19,134 nucleotides of DNA from an uncultured Eubacteriales bacterium (GTDB taxonomy: Bacteria > Bacillota > Clostridia > Peptostreptococcales > Anaerovoracaceae), in NCBI GenBank assembly GCA_900542245.1, contig UQMQ01000034.1:1-19134 (forward strand), in the 5' to 3' direction. Shown here piece by piece: positions 6,358-12,874 of this stretch (positions within the stretch are counted from its first letter, which is position 1; each line of letters starts with the position of its first letter). The notes beneath the pieces are model-generated. The model had not been told where the DNA came from and ran no database searches. It saw only the letters and a program-made list of their open reading frames with translations. The position numbers were made by a program, and so were the translations under genes.

Positions 6358-7311
6358 CTAGTAGAAGGTCGCGACCTCGTCCGCAATCGGCGGTATCTTC
6401 GTCACGCTGATTACATGAAAAACCGGACCCTCACTCTGATACATATCGTTGTATTCCCGCTCGATCTTCGCTGTCATATCGACCCAGCCGCCATGCTCGA
6501 GACTCTGCGCGTCCTTGTATTTGGCGACCAGACCGCCGAACTGGATGTCCTCCACGCAGCAGGTCATAATGTGACGGCCGATGACAAATTCGTCATCCTT
6601 CAGACCGCCGCCGAGCAGACTTCTGCCCTTAAAACGAATGGTCTTACCGTAATATTTTGCTTCCTCCTCGGTCATATCCGCGTACCAGACCGCGTAATCC
6701 TTGTCCGCGATCTCGATGATCGGCGCGTCGATGTCGAACGGCAACGGATCCTCAATATTGTCGATCTCTACATCGTTCGGTCCGTATTCGTAGATGATAT
6801 CGCAGCGACGATTGATGGCTCTGACAATCTTGTGATAAGCCATCTTGTCCATAACCTTCGTAAAATGCTTGAACACGATCGTCTCTGTGGATTTCATTTT
6901 ATCGACGGTCAGATTGCGCATATTCGCGTTGTAGGTCAAATAAGTCCGCGCGTCCGCGAAGGTCATCTCCTGATAGACCGTCCAGCTCGGCGGCATCGCG
7001 CTGTAGAACGTATCCAGCAGCCACATGCCGTTGTATTCTACGACCACCCGCTCAAACTGCAGTTTTTCCTGCAAATCCGCGAGATAGCTCTCGGTGAGCT
7101 GTTCCTCCTCATCCACTGTCACGATCTTGCAGCCCGAGGCCGCGAATTTGATTGGAGAAAGCTCCGTTTCTCCTTCCTCGCAGAGCAGGATCAGCGTCTT
7201 TTGTCCGTCGTTGAACTGCGGGTCCTCTAAGGTCTCCTGAATGAAGGTGGTCTTGCCTGCGTCTAAAAAGCCGGTAAACAGATATACCGGAATCTCTCTG
7301 GTCTGTGCCAT
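6358..7311 (-). CDS. CobW-like GTPase with a TIGR03943/DUF1980-like C-terminal domain
   Basis: This 317-residue protein has an N-terminal G3E-type P-loop GTPase domain with Walker A GFLDAGKTT at 14-22 and a VEYNG segment (91-95) where relatives have EPSG. It lacks the CxCC metal-binding motif of classical CobW/COG0523 proteins. Residues ~219-317 look different from the usual CobW C-domain: the stretch DEFVIGRHIMTCCVEDIQ (240-257) resembles the C-terminal domain of YcgQ-type TIGR03943/DUF1980 proteins. The ATG at 7311 has AAGGAG 8 nt upstream. A GTG three codons earlier overlaps that site and is less likely. It follows the His-rich CobW gene by 53 nt, probably in one operon. A metal-transfer role is inferred, not shown. 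Confidence 0.8.
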   Translation of the reverse strand: MAQTREIPVYLFTGFLDAGKTTFIQETLEDPQFNDGQKTLILLCEEGETELSPIKFAASGCKIVTVDEEEQLTESYLADLQEKLQFERVVVEYNGMWLLDTFYSAMPPSWTVYQEMTFADARTYLTYNANMRNLTVDKMKSTETIVFKHFTKVMDKMAYHKIVRAINRRCDIIYEYGPNDVEIDNIEDPLPFDIDAPIIEIADKDYAVWYADMTEEEAKYYGKTIRFKGRSLLGGGLKDDEFVIGRHIMTCCVEDIQFGGLVAKYKDAQSLEHGGWVDMTAKIEREYNDMYQSEGPVFHVISVTKIPPIADEVATFY

Positions 7312-7364
7312 TTGGCTCACTCCTTTTGTTGCTGTTTTTTGTTTTGCCGGTTTGCTGTGAAGTG

Positions 7365-8489
7365 CTACGCTTCAAACAGCTTGCGGATCGCGTCTTCCTC
7401 CAGTTTGGAGCCGATGACACAAAGTCTGCCCGTGATCTCCGCGCTGCCGGTTCTGACATCCGGTTCGCCCGGTACATAGTCGAAGTGGATCCACTGTCCG
7501 TCCTCGCCCTCTACGATGCCTTTTGCTCTGAGCACGAAACCGTAAGCGTGCGGATCTTCCAGTGCTTCCAAGGCTTTTTCGATCTTTTCGATCGTATATT
7601 TTTTCGGCGTTTCGATGCCGATGCTGTCAAAAACCTCGTCCGCGTGATGATGCCCCTCATGTCCATGATCGTGCCCGCAGCAGCAGTGATCATCATGGTC
7701 GTGGTGGTGATGTTCATGTTCATGCTCATGGTCGTGATGATGCTCGTGACCGCAGCCGCATGCCTCGTCATCATCGTGATGGTGGTGGTCGTGATCGTGA
7801 TGGTGGTCGTGACCACAGCCGCATGCGTCATCGTGATCGTGATGGTGCGCGTGCGCCTGTTCTTCTTCCAGATGGTGCAGCGCTTCGTCAATCGTATCGC
7901 GCTTTTCCATTGCAGCCAGGATCTTCTTGCCGTCCAGCGCATCCCAATCTGTTGTGATGATCGTCGCGTGCGGATTGTGTTCCCGCAGCAAGGCAACGAC
8001 CTGCGCGAGTTTCTCCGCGTCCATGCCCTTAGTATGGCTGAGAATGATGGACGACGCGTGTTCCACCTGGTTATTAAAGAACTCTCCGAAATTCTTCATA
8101 TAGATTTTAGCTTTCTTCGCATCGACGATGGTTGTAAAACCGTTCAGCTGCACATCCGCAAGATCTAGGTTTTCGACGGCCTGGATGATGTCACTGAGCT
8201 TGCCGACACCGGACGGTTCGATGAGGATGCGGTCCGGATGGAACTGCTCTACGACCTGTTCCAAAGCCTTGCCGAAATCACCGACCAGACTGCAGCAGAT
8301 GCAGCCGGAGTTCATTTCATTGATCTCCACGCCAGAGTCCTTGAGGAAACCGCCGTCAATCCCGATCTCGCCAAACTCGTTCTCAATCAGCACGACCTGC
8401 TCACCCTTGTACGCCTCCTCGATCAGCTTCTTGATCAGCGTCGTCTTGCCGGCTCCTAAAAAACCTGAAAAAATATCTACCTTTATCAT
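7365..8489 (-). CDS. CobW/COG0523 GTPase with His-Cys-rich metal-binding insert
   Basis: This 374-residue protein is a classical COG0523 metallochaperone GTPase of the kind that loads zinc or another divalent metal into client enzymes using GTP. Visible motifs are Walker A GFLGAGKTT (9-17), CxCC as Cys63-Ile-Cys-Cys66, EPSG (91-94) and SHTKGMD (151-157) in the base-recognition position. Residues ~205-282 form an insert with about 35 histidines and three Cys-x-Cys-Gly-His-type clusters, which should bind several metal ions. The CobW C-terminal domain follows. The ATG at 8489 is chosen because the upstream ATG (8498) abuts the GAGAGGG ribosome site with no spacing. A promoter lies just upstream. 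The metal is not defined by sequence; zinc is the best guess. Confidence 0.93.
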   Translation of the reverse strand: MIKVDIFSGFLGAGKTTLIKKLIEEAYKGEQVVLIENEFGEIGIDGGFLKDSGVEINEMNSGCICCSLVGDFGKALEQVVEQFHPDRILIEPSGVGKLSDIIQAVENLDLADVQLNGFTTIVDAKKAKIYMKNFGEFFNNQVEHASSIILSHTKGMDAEKLAQVVALLREHNPHATIITTDWDALDGKKILAAMEKRDTIDEALHHLEEEQAHAHHHDHDDACGCGHDHHHDHDHHHHDDDEACGCGHEHHHDHEHEHEHHHHDHDDHCCCGHDHGHEGHHHADEVFDSIGIETPKKYTIEKIEKALEALEDPHAYGFVLRAKGIVEGEDGQWIHFDYVPGEPDVRTGSAEITGRLCVIGSKLEEDAIRKLFEA

Positions 8490-8510
8490 TTGATTCATCC
8501 CTCTCTGAAG

Positions 8511-8564
8511 TATTGTAATTTTTATCGATAGAACTATTATACCACTACTTTTCTAAAATGAAAA
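8511..8564 (-). promoter_or_regulatory. Promoter of the CobW operon with a weak Zur-like site
   Basis: On the minus strand TTTTCA (8564-8559), a 17-nt spacer and a perfect TATAAT (8541-8536) form a sigma-A promoter about 45 nt before the CobW ATG. Just downstream of the -10 (8530-8511) lies TATCGATAAAAATTACAATA. Its right half resembles the ATTACGAT half of Firmicute Zur boxes, but its left half fits poorly. Confidence 0.55.
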
Positions 8565-8568
8565 GGGA

Positions 8569-8592
8569 AGAACGCGTGCGCGCAGCGGTTCT
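8569..8592 (-). terminator. Likely terminator of the ABM monooxygenase gene
   Basis: On the minus strand AGAACCGC (8592-8585) pairs with GCGTTCT (8575-8569) with one bulged base, followed by CCCTTTTCATTTT. It is placed 24 nt beyond the monooxygenase stop and upstream of the CobW promoter. The T-tract is interrupted, so strength is uncertain. Confidence 0.45.
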
Positions 8593-8615
8593 GCTTCCGA
8601 CCTGTTATGCGGGTA

Positions 8616-8897
8616 TTACAGTTCTTCGAGTTCTGTTTGAATGTTATATTTTTCTTTGAGCTTTGCAAGGGTCGCCATCTGCGGCATTGTGCAATGTGCC
8701 TGTAGGTGTTCTCTGGTTTCCCATTTCTCCACAAGCAGGATTTCATTCTCCCGTTCTGCCGAGAAATAATAGTCATATTTTACATTTCCGGCATCGTTTC
8801 TGGACGCTTCGATCACGCCTGCCGCTGCTGCCTCTTCATAAAACTTATGAAGCATCTCGCTGTTATCTGCTCTGTAGAATGCATGAATATGTATCAT
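8616..8897 (-). CDS. ABM-fold (YgiN-like) antibiotic biosynthesis monooxygenase
   Basis: This 93-residue protein has the length and layout of the dimeric ferredoxin-like ABM/YgiN family. It opens with a beta strand (MIHIHAFYRA), continues with a helix (FYEEAAAAGVIEASRND), has a middle strand pair with YYFSAERENEILLVEKW (about 43-59), and then ETREHLQAHCTMPQM, whose His is a common feature of the family. Members act on quinols or other aromatic or reactive compounds without cofactors, and many have no known substrate. No strong ribosome site is obvious beyond GGCGG about 15 nt upstream. It is probably a single-gene unit, closed by the hairpin at 8569-8592. Confidence 0.85.
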   Translation of the reverse strand: MIHIHAFYRADNSEMLHKFYEEAAAAGVIEASRNDAGNVKYDYYFSAERENEILLVEKWETREHLQAHCTMPQMATLAKLKEKYNIQTELEEL

Positions 8898-8925
8898 TTT
8901 TTGCTTACCGCCTTTCTGTTGTTCG

Positions 8926-8950
8926 TTTATCTATGATAAAGATACTATCA
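8926..8950. promoter_or_regulatory. Inverted repeats upstream of the ABM gene, possible operator
   Basis: TTTATC-TAT-GATAAA (8926-8940) is a perfect 6-bp inverted repeat, overlapped by TGATA (8934-8938) and TATCA (8946-8950). The site lies 29 nt from the ABM start, and a minus-strand TATAGT is nearby. The TGATA/TATCA arms recall Fur-type boxes, but the spacing is 7 rather than 5, so the regulator is unassigned. Confidence 0.25.
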
Positions 8951-9015
8951 CTATATCATCTTTCCTTCCAAAAGAAAAGGTGTGTTTTGTGTGTAATTTG
9001 CGCCGCGGGCGGGTA

Positions 9016-9021
9016 TATAAT
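9016..9021 (+). promoter_or_regulatory. Probable -10 box for the Bfd-like gene
   Basis: A perfect TATAAT lies 87 nt before the Bfd-like ATG. No good -35 box is found 16-18 nt upstream, so this rests on the -10 alone. The leader that follows contains CCTGCGC and GCGTAGG arms that could pair. Confidence 0.3.
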
Positions 9022-9107
9022 GCAAGAGACTCGCCTGCGCTTTGGCAAATCCATAGAGCCGACGCGTAGGAAAAGCGAAAAGACAAATGCAAAGGAGGAT
9101 TCTATTC

Positions 9108-9305
9108 ATGGCATTGGAAGGAAAAAACGCAGATTATCTGATCTGTGTCTGTAAGAAAAAAACGCTCGGCGAGGTGCGCGATTTGATCCGTGAGCATCAC
9201 ATCACCGATTTAAAGACCTTATGTGAAAAGGCAGATATCGGAAATAAGTGCGGCGCCTGCCGCGAAATGCTCGATGAGCTTTTGCAGACGGAAATGCAAG
9301 GGTAG
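9108..9305 (+). CDS. Bfd-like [2Fe-2S] binding protein
   Basis: This 65-residue protein is the length of bacterioferritin-associated ferredoxin (Bfd) domains. Cys13-x-Cys15 and Cys48-Gly-Ala-Cys51 give the CxC-X32-CxxC spacing that binds one [2Fe-2S] cluster. One further cysteine (Cys39) is present. Bfd reduces iron stored in bacterioferritin in some bacteria. Stand-alone Bfd-like proteins in anaerobes have less certain partners, and no bacterioferritin gene is in this window. AAAGGAGG lies 9 nt before the ATG at 9108, a better start than the ATG 21 nt upstream. The iron-responsive-looking DUF3793-flavodoxin operon follows on the same strand after its own promoter. Confidence 0.85.
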   Translation: MALEGKNADYLICVCKKKTLGEVRDLIREHHITDLKTLCEKADIGNKCGACREMLDELLQTEMQG

Positions 9306-9382
9306 TGCAGGCAGTTTCGCCTCACTTCGTATTACTTCCGAAGCAAATCAGCAAAAAAGATTTCGCAGCTGACAAAAAACAG

Positions 9383-9411
9383 TTGACAAATCTTTTTTGA
9401 TGTTGTATAGT
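9383..9411 (+). promoter_or_regulatory. Strong promoter of the DUF3793-flavodoxin operon
   Basis: A perfect TTGACA (9383-9388), a 17-nt spacer and TATAGT (9406-9411) form a near-consensus sigma-A promoter. The predicted start lies near 9418, giving a leader of about 310 nt before the DUF3793 ATG. An inverted-repeat operator overlaps the -10 box. Confidence 0.8.
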
Positions 9412-9425
9412 TAGCCTATGCTAAC
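9410..9425. promoter_or_regulatory. Operator copy 1, GTTAGC-N4-GCTAAC
   Basis: GTTAGC (9410-9415) and GCTAAC (9420-9425) are perfect inverted arms spaced 4 nt. They overlap the -10 box and the expected transcription start, an ideal place for a repressor. The TTAG...CTAA arms recall DtxR/IdeR-family iron-repressor sites, but the regulator is inferred. Confidence 0.65.
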
Positions 9426-9478
9426 CATTTATTTTTTAAATGCTGCTTAAATTTTTAATTGTCATCTGAAAACGATCC

Positions 9479-9503
9479 GGCGGGTGGTTTCTGATCGCCC
9501 GCC
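9479..9503 (+). other. Leader hairpin, possible attenuator
   Basis: GGCGGG (9479-9484) pairs with CCCGCC (9498-9503) across a 13-nt loop and is followed by AAAGTTTTCTC. It sits about 60 nt into the predicted leader and could act as a weak early terminator. The short T-run makes this uncertain. Confidence 0.4.
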
Positions 9504-9516
9504 AAAGTTTTCTCAT

Positions 9517-9538
9517 GTAGTTAGCTATCGCTAACTAC
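9517..9538. promoter_or_regulatory. Operator copy 2, GTAGTTAGC-N4-GCTAACTAC
   Basis: This perfect 9-bp inverted repeat with a 4-nt centre contains the same 16-bp GTTAGC-N4-GCTAAC site as copy 1, 110 bp downstream. Shared arms and spacing with different centres (CTAT and TATC) point to a protein-binding site present twice. The rest of the leader (9539-9727) holds one bulged hairpin at 9615-9637 and nothing else I can name. Confidence 0.65.
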
Positions 9539-9727
9539 CATTCAGAGGTTTGTCACAGAGTTACCAATTGGTTTTTGAAGCTGTCGCAGTACCTTCGTTC
9601 CGACGACCATTCGCCGCTTTCGCCGCAGCGAAAAGCGCGTAAACCTTTGGGTCTTATCGCCTTGCATTTTGGCAGCTGTTAGCAAAGTAAAATACGAAAT
9701 CGACATAGGAAAGGACACGGGCTTTTC

Positions 9728-10276
9728 ATGGAACAATATCTGATCAATCACTGTGCGCCGACACTGGCGTCGCTCAAAACCGCAAATCTCTTTAATTACA
9801 GCTTTGCGTCCGAATACGAACTGGAAGCGCAGCTTCTGCATCTGAATACACTGCTGGCGGTCAAGGGTGTCAGCCTGACGATGATCCGCAAGACTGCAGA
9901 CAGCGCGTTGATTTATGTCTATCGCAGCAGGAAGCTGGCACTCGACCTTGCGAACAAAACAGCATCCTGCATGCTCAAAAAACTCGGCTACACCGACCTT
10001 TCTCCGGAGAGCGCGATCGCACACCTCGCGGAGCGCATCAATCGCACCGGAGATTTTCCCCATGAGATCGGTCTCTTTTTGGGCTATCCGCCCGGCGATG
10101 TCATGGGCTACATCCAGAACAGCGGCAAGAACTGCAAATGCAGCGGCTGCTGGAAGGTCTACTGCAACGAATGTGAGGCACGCAAGACGTTTCGCAGATT
10201 CGACAAGTGTAAAGAGATGTATCGTCTGATGTTTCAAAAGGGCAAAACGGTCTGTCAGCTGACGATCGCGGCATGA
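9728..10276 (+). CDS. DUF3793 family protein
   Basis: This 182-residue protein matches the DUF3793 pattern. The core FPHEIGLFLGYPPGDVMGYI (about 111-130) is followed by a cysteine-rich segment, GKNCKCSGCWKVYCNEC, and a C-terminal helix with Arg-Arg-Phe-Asp-Lys-Cys-Lys. The six clustered cysteines could bind iron or a cluster, but I know of no proven function. The family is often found beside flavodoxin and ferrous-iron transport genes in Clostridia, and here flavodoxin follows 89 nt downstream. The ribosome site is a rather distant AGGAAAGGA, about 12 nt before the ATG. The promoter at 9383 and the two operators upstream suggest iron-type repression of this operon. Confidence 0.87.
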   Translation: MEQYLINHCAPTLASLKTANLFNYSFASEYELEAQLLHLNTLLAVKGVSLTMIRKTADSALIYVYRSRKLALDLANKTASCMLKKLGYTDLSPESAIAHLAERINRTGDFPHEIGLFLGYPPGDVMGYIQNSGKNCKCSGCWKVYCNECEARKTFRRFDKCKEMYRLMFQKGKTVCQLTIAA

Positions 10277-10289
10277 GCGCAGGTTGGGA

Positions 10290-10327
10290 GCAAGCCCTGC
10301 ACGGCTTGCCTGCAGATCGTCTGATCT
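10290..10327 (+). other. Two intercistronic hairpins between DUF3793 and flavodoxin
   Basis: GCAAGCC (10290-10296) pairs with GGCTTGC (10303-10309), and CAGATC (10312-10317) pairs with GATCTG (10322-10327). Neither has a T-tract, so the genes are probably cotranscribed. The hairpins may set relative mRNA stability. Confidence 0.45.
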
Positions 10328-10365
10328 GACAACATCAAATAGAAAAAGAAAAGAGGTACCTAAAT

Positions 10366-10788
10366 ATGAGTAAAGCAGCAGTTGTTTATTGGAGTGGAAC
10401 AGGTAATACAGAAGAAATGGCGAATCAAGTCGCTGCAGGCGCAAAAGCAGCCGGTGCAGACGTCAGTGTATTCACCTCCGCAGATTTTAACGCGGAAATG
10501 ATCGGACAGTTTGACGCGATCGCCTTTGGCTGCCCTTCCATGGGTGCGGAAGAACTGGAAGAAACCGAGTTCGCGCCGATGTTTGACGCTTGCGAGCCAA
10601 AGCTGCGCGGCAAAAAAGTTGCACTGTTCGGTTCCTACGGCTGGGGCGACGGCGAATGGATGCGTTTATGGGAAAAGCGTTGTGATGACGCCGGCATGCT
10701 GTTTGCCTGCGATTACGTCATCTGCAACGAAGCACCGGACGACGAAGCCAAAGAGGCTTGCGCAAAGCTCGGCGCAGCACTTGCATAA
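10366..10788 (+). CDS. Flavodoxin
   Basis: This 140-residue protein is a complete short-chain flavodoxin, a soluble one-electron carrier that binds FMN and can replace ferredoxin when iron is scarce. The phosphate loop is WSGTGNTEEMA (9-19). The isoalloxazine-binding loops are the region of GCPSMGAEELEETEF (about 55-69) and GSYGWGDGEWM (about 88-98). AGAGGT lies 8 nt before the ATG. It is the second gene of the operon led by DUF3793 and is followed by a strong terminator. Its placement behind a DtxR-like operator fits a role in low iron. Confidence 0.95.
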   Translation: MSKAAVVYWSGTGNTEEMANQVAAGAKAAGADVSVFTSADFNAEMIGQFDAIAFGCPSMGAEELEETEFAPMFDACEPKLRGKKVALFGSYGWGDGEWMRLWEKRCDDAGMLFACDYVICNEAPDDEAKEACAKLGAALA

Positions 10789-10845
10789 ACCGGTCATACC
10801 CGGCATTAAAAAAGCAATTACGTTCACTGATTCGCATTAGCTCAT

Positions 10846-10916
10846 CAAAAGAAACGACATGTTTGCCAAGAATCCATGGGATCAGCTTGGAGAAAGGTCG
10901 TTTCTTTTGTTTTTTT
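10846..10916 (+). terminator. Large terminator of the DUF3793-flavodoxin operon
   Basis: CAAAAGAAACGAC (10846-10858) pairs perfectly over 13 bp with GTCGTTTCTTTTG (10897-10909), followed by seven Ts. Inside the loop CCAAG (10866-10870) pairs with CTTGG (10886-10890), making a stem with a nested hairpin. The 38-nt loop is unusually large for a terminator. The 130 bases after it up to the metF promoter hold nothing I can identify. Confidence 0.8.
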
Positions 10917-11050
10917 GCGAGATCAACTGCCACCTCCTATCTGCTTGCTGCACAGGGATTCCGCCCTTTTCATTGTATTGCATCACACGAAATATTTTCT
11001 TTATTTGTTTTAATGACACAAATTTTTATGCATTTCTGCGTGTCTGACCC

Positions 11051-11079
11051 TTGCGAAAAGCGATAAGGCATAGTATAAT
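11051..11079 (+). promoter_or_regulatory. Promoter of the metF-metH operon
   Basis: TTGCGA (11051-11056), a 17-nt spacer and a perfect TATAAT (11074-11079) precede metF. The predicted leader is only about 38 nt, too short for a SAM riboswitch or T-box, so control, if any, is likely by a DNA-binding regulator. Confidence 0.7.
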
Positions 11080-11123
11080 AAAACCACTAAAAAAATGACG
11101 ATATTATCCGGAGGCATTCTCAT

Positions 11124-12002
11124 ATGAAACTGATTCATACACTCAAGCAAGAAACCCTTTCGCTGTCCTTTGAAGTTTTCCCGCCGAAGCAGGACGCGGC
11201 CTTTGACAGTGTCAAAAAAGCGACGGAGGAGATCGCCAAGCTGCACCCTGCTTTTGTCAGCGTGACATACGGTGCAGGCGGCGGTACCAGCAAATATACG
11301 CTCGATATTGCCAAAAACATCAAGAACCAATACAATGTGCAGACGCTTGCGCATCTGACCTGTGTTTCATCGACAAAGGAGACCGTGCATCAGCAGATCG
11401 AAGAGATCAAAGCGGCCGGCATCGAAAACATCATGGCGCTGCGCGGTGACATCCCTGCCGATATGGACCTTTCGCATCAGGAGACCTGGTCCTACCATCA
11501 CGCCATCGATCTGATCCGCGAGCTCAAGGAAAGCGGTGCGGATTTCTGTATCGGCGGCGCCTGCTATCCGGAGAAACACCCGGAGAGCAGCAATCAGAAG
11601 GAGGACATTCGTTTCCTCAAGGAAAAGGTCGATGCGGGCTGCGAGTTCCTGACCACGCAGATGTTCTTTGATAACAACCTTTTGTACAATTTCTTGTATA
11701 AAATCCGCGAGGCGGGCATCACCGTTCCGGTCGTCGCCGGTATCATGCCGATCACCAATGCGAATCAGATCGACCGCGCGCTGAAGCTCTCCGGTTCCCA
11801 CGTACCGCAGCGTTTCAAGACGCTTGTGGACAAGTTCGGCAGTGACCCTGCGGCCATGAAGCAGGCCGGTATCGCTTACGCGACCGACCAGATCATCGAC
11901 CTCTTTGCCAACAATATCACCAATGTCCACGTTTACTCCATGAACAAGCCGGATGTGGCGCAGAAGATTCAAGCCAACCTGTCCGACATCCTCGGCAAAT
12001 AA
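11124..12002 (+). CDS. metF: 5,10-Methylenetetrahydrofolate reductase
   Basis: This 292-residue TIM-barrel flavoenzyme reduces 5,10-methylene-tetrahydrofolate to 5-methyl-tetrahydrofolate, the methyl donor for MetH. Its length is typical of bacterial MetF. The N-terminal SFEVFPPK (15-22) holds the catalytic Glu17, followed by FVSVTYGAGGGTSKYT, MALRGDIP and FLTTQMFFDNN, all family signatures around the FAD and folate sites. GGAGG lies 10 nt before the ATG. It is the first gene after the promoter at 11051 and is followed after 13 nt by the reactivation gene and then metH, which supports methionine synthesis rather than a dedicated acetogenic role. Confidence 0.96.
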   Translation: MKLIHTLKQETLSLSFEVFPPKQDAAFDSVKKATEEIAKLHPAFVSVTYGAGGGTSKYTLDIAKNIKNQYNVQTLAHLTCVSSTKETVHQQIEEIKAAGIENIMALRGDIPADMDLSHQETWSYHHAIDLIRELKESGADFCIGGACYPEKHPESSNQKEDIRFLKEKVDAGCEFLTTQMFFDNNLLYNFLYKIREAGITVPVVAGIMPITNANQIDRALKLSGSHVPQRFKTLVDKFGSDPAAMKQAGIAYATDQIIDLFANNITNVHVYSMNKPDVAQKIQANLSDILGK

Positions 12003-12015
12003 AGTACGAACGCAC

Positions 12016-12771
12016 ATGGAACCGATTATTTTTACGAAAAACTACGCGCAGCCGCCCGTCAACCGGCGCGAGATTCTGCGCTATATGCGATGCACCGACG
12101 CAGGCGATACCTTTGACGATCTGCTCGATGCCTGTCTTGCCGAACTGCTGCCGCAGCTCGTTTACAAGGTCTGCTGGCGCGTATCCGAGGTCACGCGAGC
12201 TGTACCTACCCGCGAAAATCCGCCGCAGGCATGCGATCGCTTGCAGGCAAGCACGCAGCCGCCCGGTGAAACACTTCTGCACCTCGGCTTCATGCAGACC
12301 GACAGTCAGGGGCTCTGCCGCAATCTGCAGGGCTGTGACAAAGTCATTCTGTTCGCAGCCACCGTCGGACTGGCGCCGGACCGGCTGATCGCCAGATACG
12401 GCAGACTCTCACCGACCAAGGCGCTGTGCATGCAGGCCATCGGCGCAGAGCGCATCGAAAGTCTCTGTGATGCGTTTTGCGACGAACTTGCCGCGGACTA
12501 TGCCGCAGAGGGCTATCAGCTGCGACCGCGTTTCAGCCCCGGCTACGGTGATTTCCCGCTCGATGCGCAGAAAGCTTTCTTTCAGGCTTTGGATTGTCAC
12601 CGCAAAATCGGGCTTTCCCTCAACGACAGCCTCTTGATGTCGCCGAGCAAGTCGGTGACCGCCATCATCGGGCTTTTACCGCAGGCTGTGCAGACAGCCG
12701 ATGCGGAGGCAAGGTCGCATGCAGACTGCGCATCCTGCGCCAAAACCGACTGTCTGTTCCGGCAGGCGTAA
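12016..12771 (+). CDS. Stand-alone MetH reactivation (AdoMet-binding) domain protein
   Basis: This 251-residue protein corresponds to the C-terminal activation domain of long cobalamin-dependent methionine synthases, which re-methylates oxidised cob(II)alamin using S-adenosylmethionine and reduced flavodoxin. Signature stretches are RFSPGYGDFPLDAQ (172-185), SPSKSVTAIIGL (209-220) and a C-terminal Cys238-x2-Cys241-x4-Cys246 that could bind a metal. It lies between metF and a MetH lacking this domain, so the split is complementary. The ATG at 12016 lies 13 nt after the metF stop with no clear ribosome site, suggesting translational coupling. The flavodoxin encoded upstream is a plausible electron donor, an inference. 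Confidence 0.9.
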   Translation: MEPIIFTKNYAQPPVNRREILRYMRCTDAGDTFDDLLDACLAELLPQLVYKVCWRVSEVTRAVPTRENPPQACDRLQASTQPPGETLLHLGFMQTDSQGLCRNLQGCDKVILFAATVGLAPDRLIARYGRLSPTKALCMQAIGAERIESLCDAFCDELAADYAAEGYQLRPRFSPGYGDFPLDAQKAFFQALDCHRKIGLSLNDSLLMSPSKSVTAIIGLLPQAVQTADAEARSHADCASCAKTDCLFRQA

Positions 12772-12815
12772 CGGTCGTCGCCCGCACTGGGGGCGCAGAA
12801 ACACGTTTACACATC

Positions 12816-12840
12816 TGCGGCAGCGATGATTGCTGCCGCA
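12816..12840 (+). other. Intercistronic hairpin before metH
   Basis: TGCGGCAGC (12816-12824) pairs perfectly with GCTGCCGCA (12832-12840) around a 7-nt loop, 34 nt ahead of metH. No T-tract follows, so it is more likely an mRNA processing or stability element than a terminator. Confidence 0.5.
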
Positions 12841-12874
12841 TTCTCATATACACACGATCGCTGGAGGAATCGCG

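Noticed and set aside
6247..7230. 327-codon plus-strand frame opposite the CobW-like GTPase
   Set aside because: It is antisense to a gene with Walker A and a good ribosome site, and shows no motif of its own.
7640..7880. Low-complexity repeats considered as a CRISPR or minisatellite
   Set aside because: The repetition comes from CAT/GAT-type codons for His and Asp in one reading frame. There are no constant repeats with unique spacers.
7305..8168. Plus-strand frame with hydrophobic Met/Val-rich repeats that looks like membrane helices
   Set aside because: The Met/Val runs are simply the reverse complement of His/Asp codons in the CobW metal-binding insert.
9305..9382. Terminator after the Bfd-like gene
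   Set aside because: Several weak complementary arms exist (for example AAATC...GATTT), but none forms a GC-rich stem followed by a T-tract.
11080..11123. SAM riboswitch or T-box before metF
   Set aside because: The leader from the predicted start to the ATG is about 38 nt, too short for either element, and no matching core sequences are seen further upstream.
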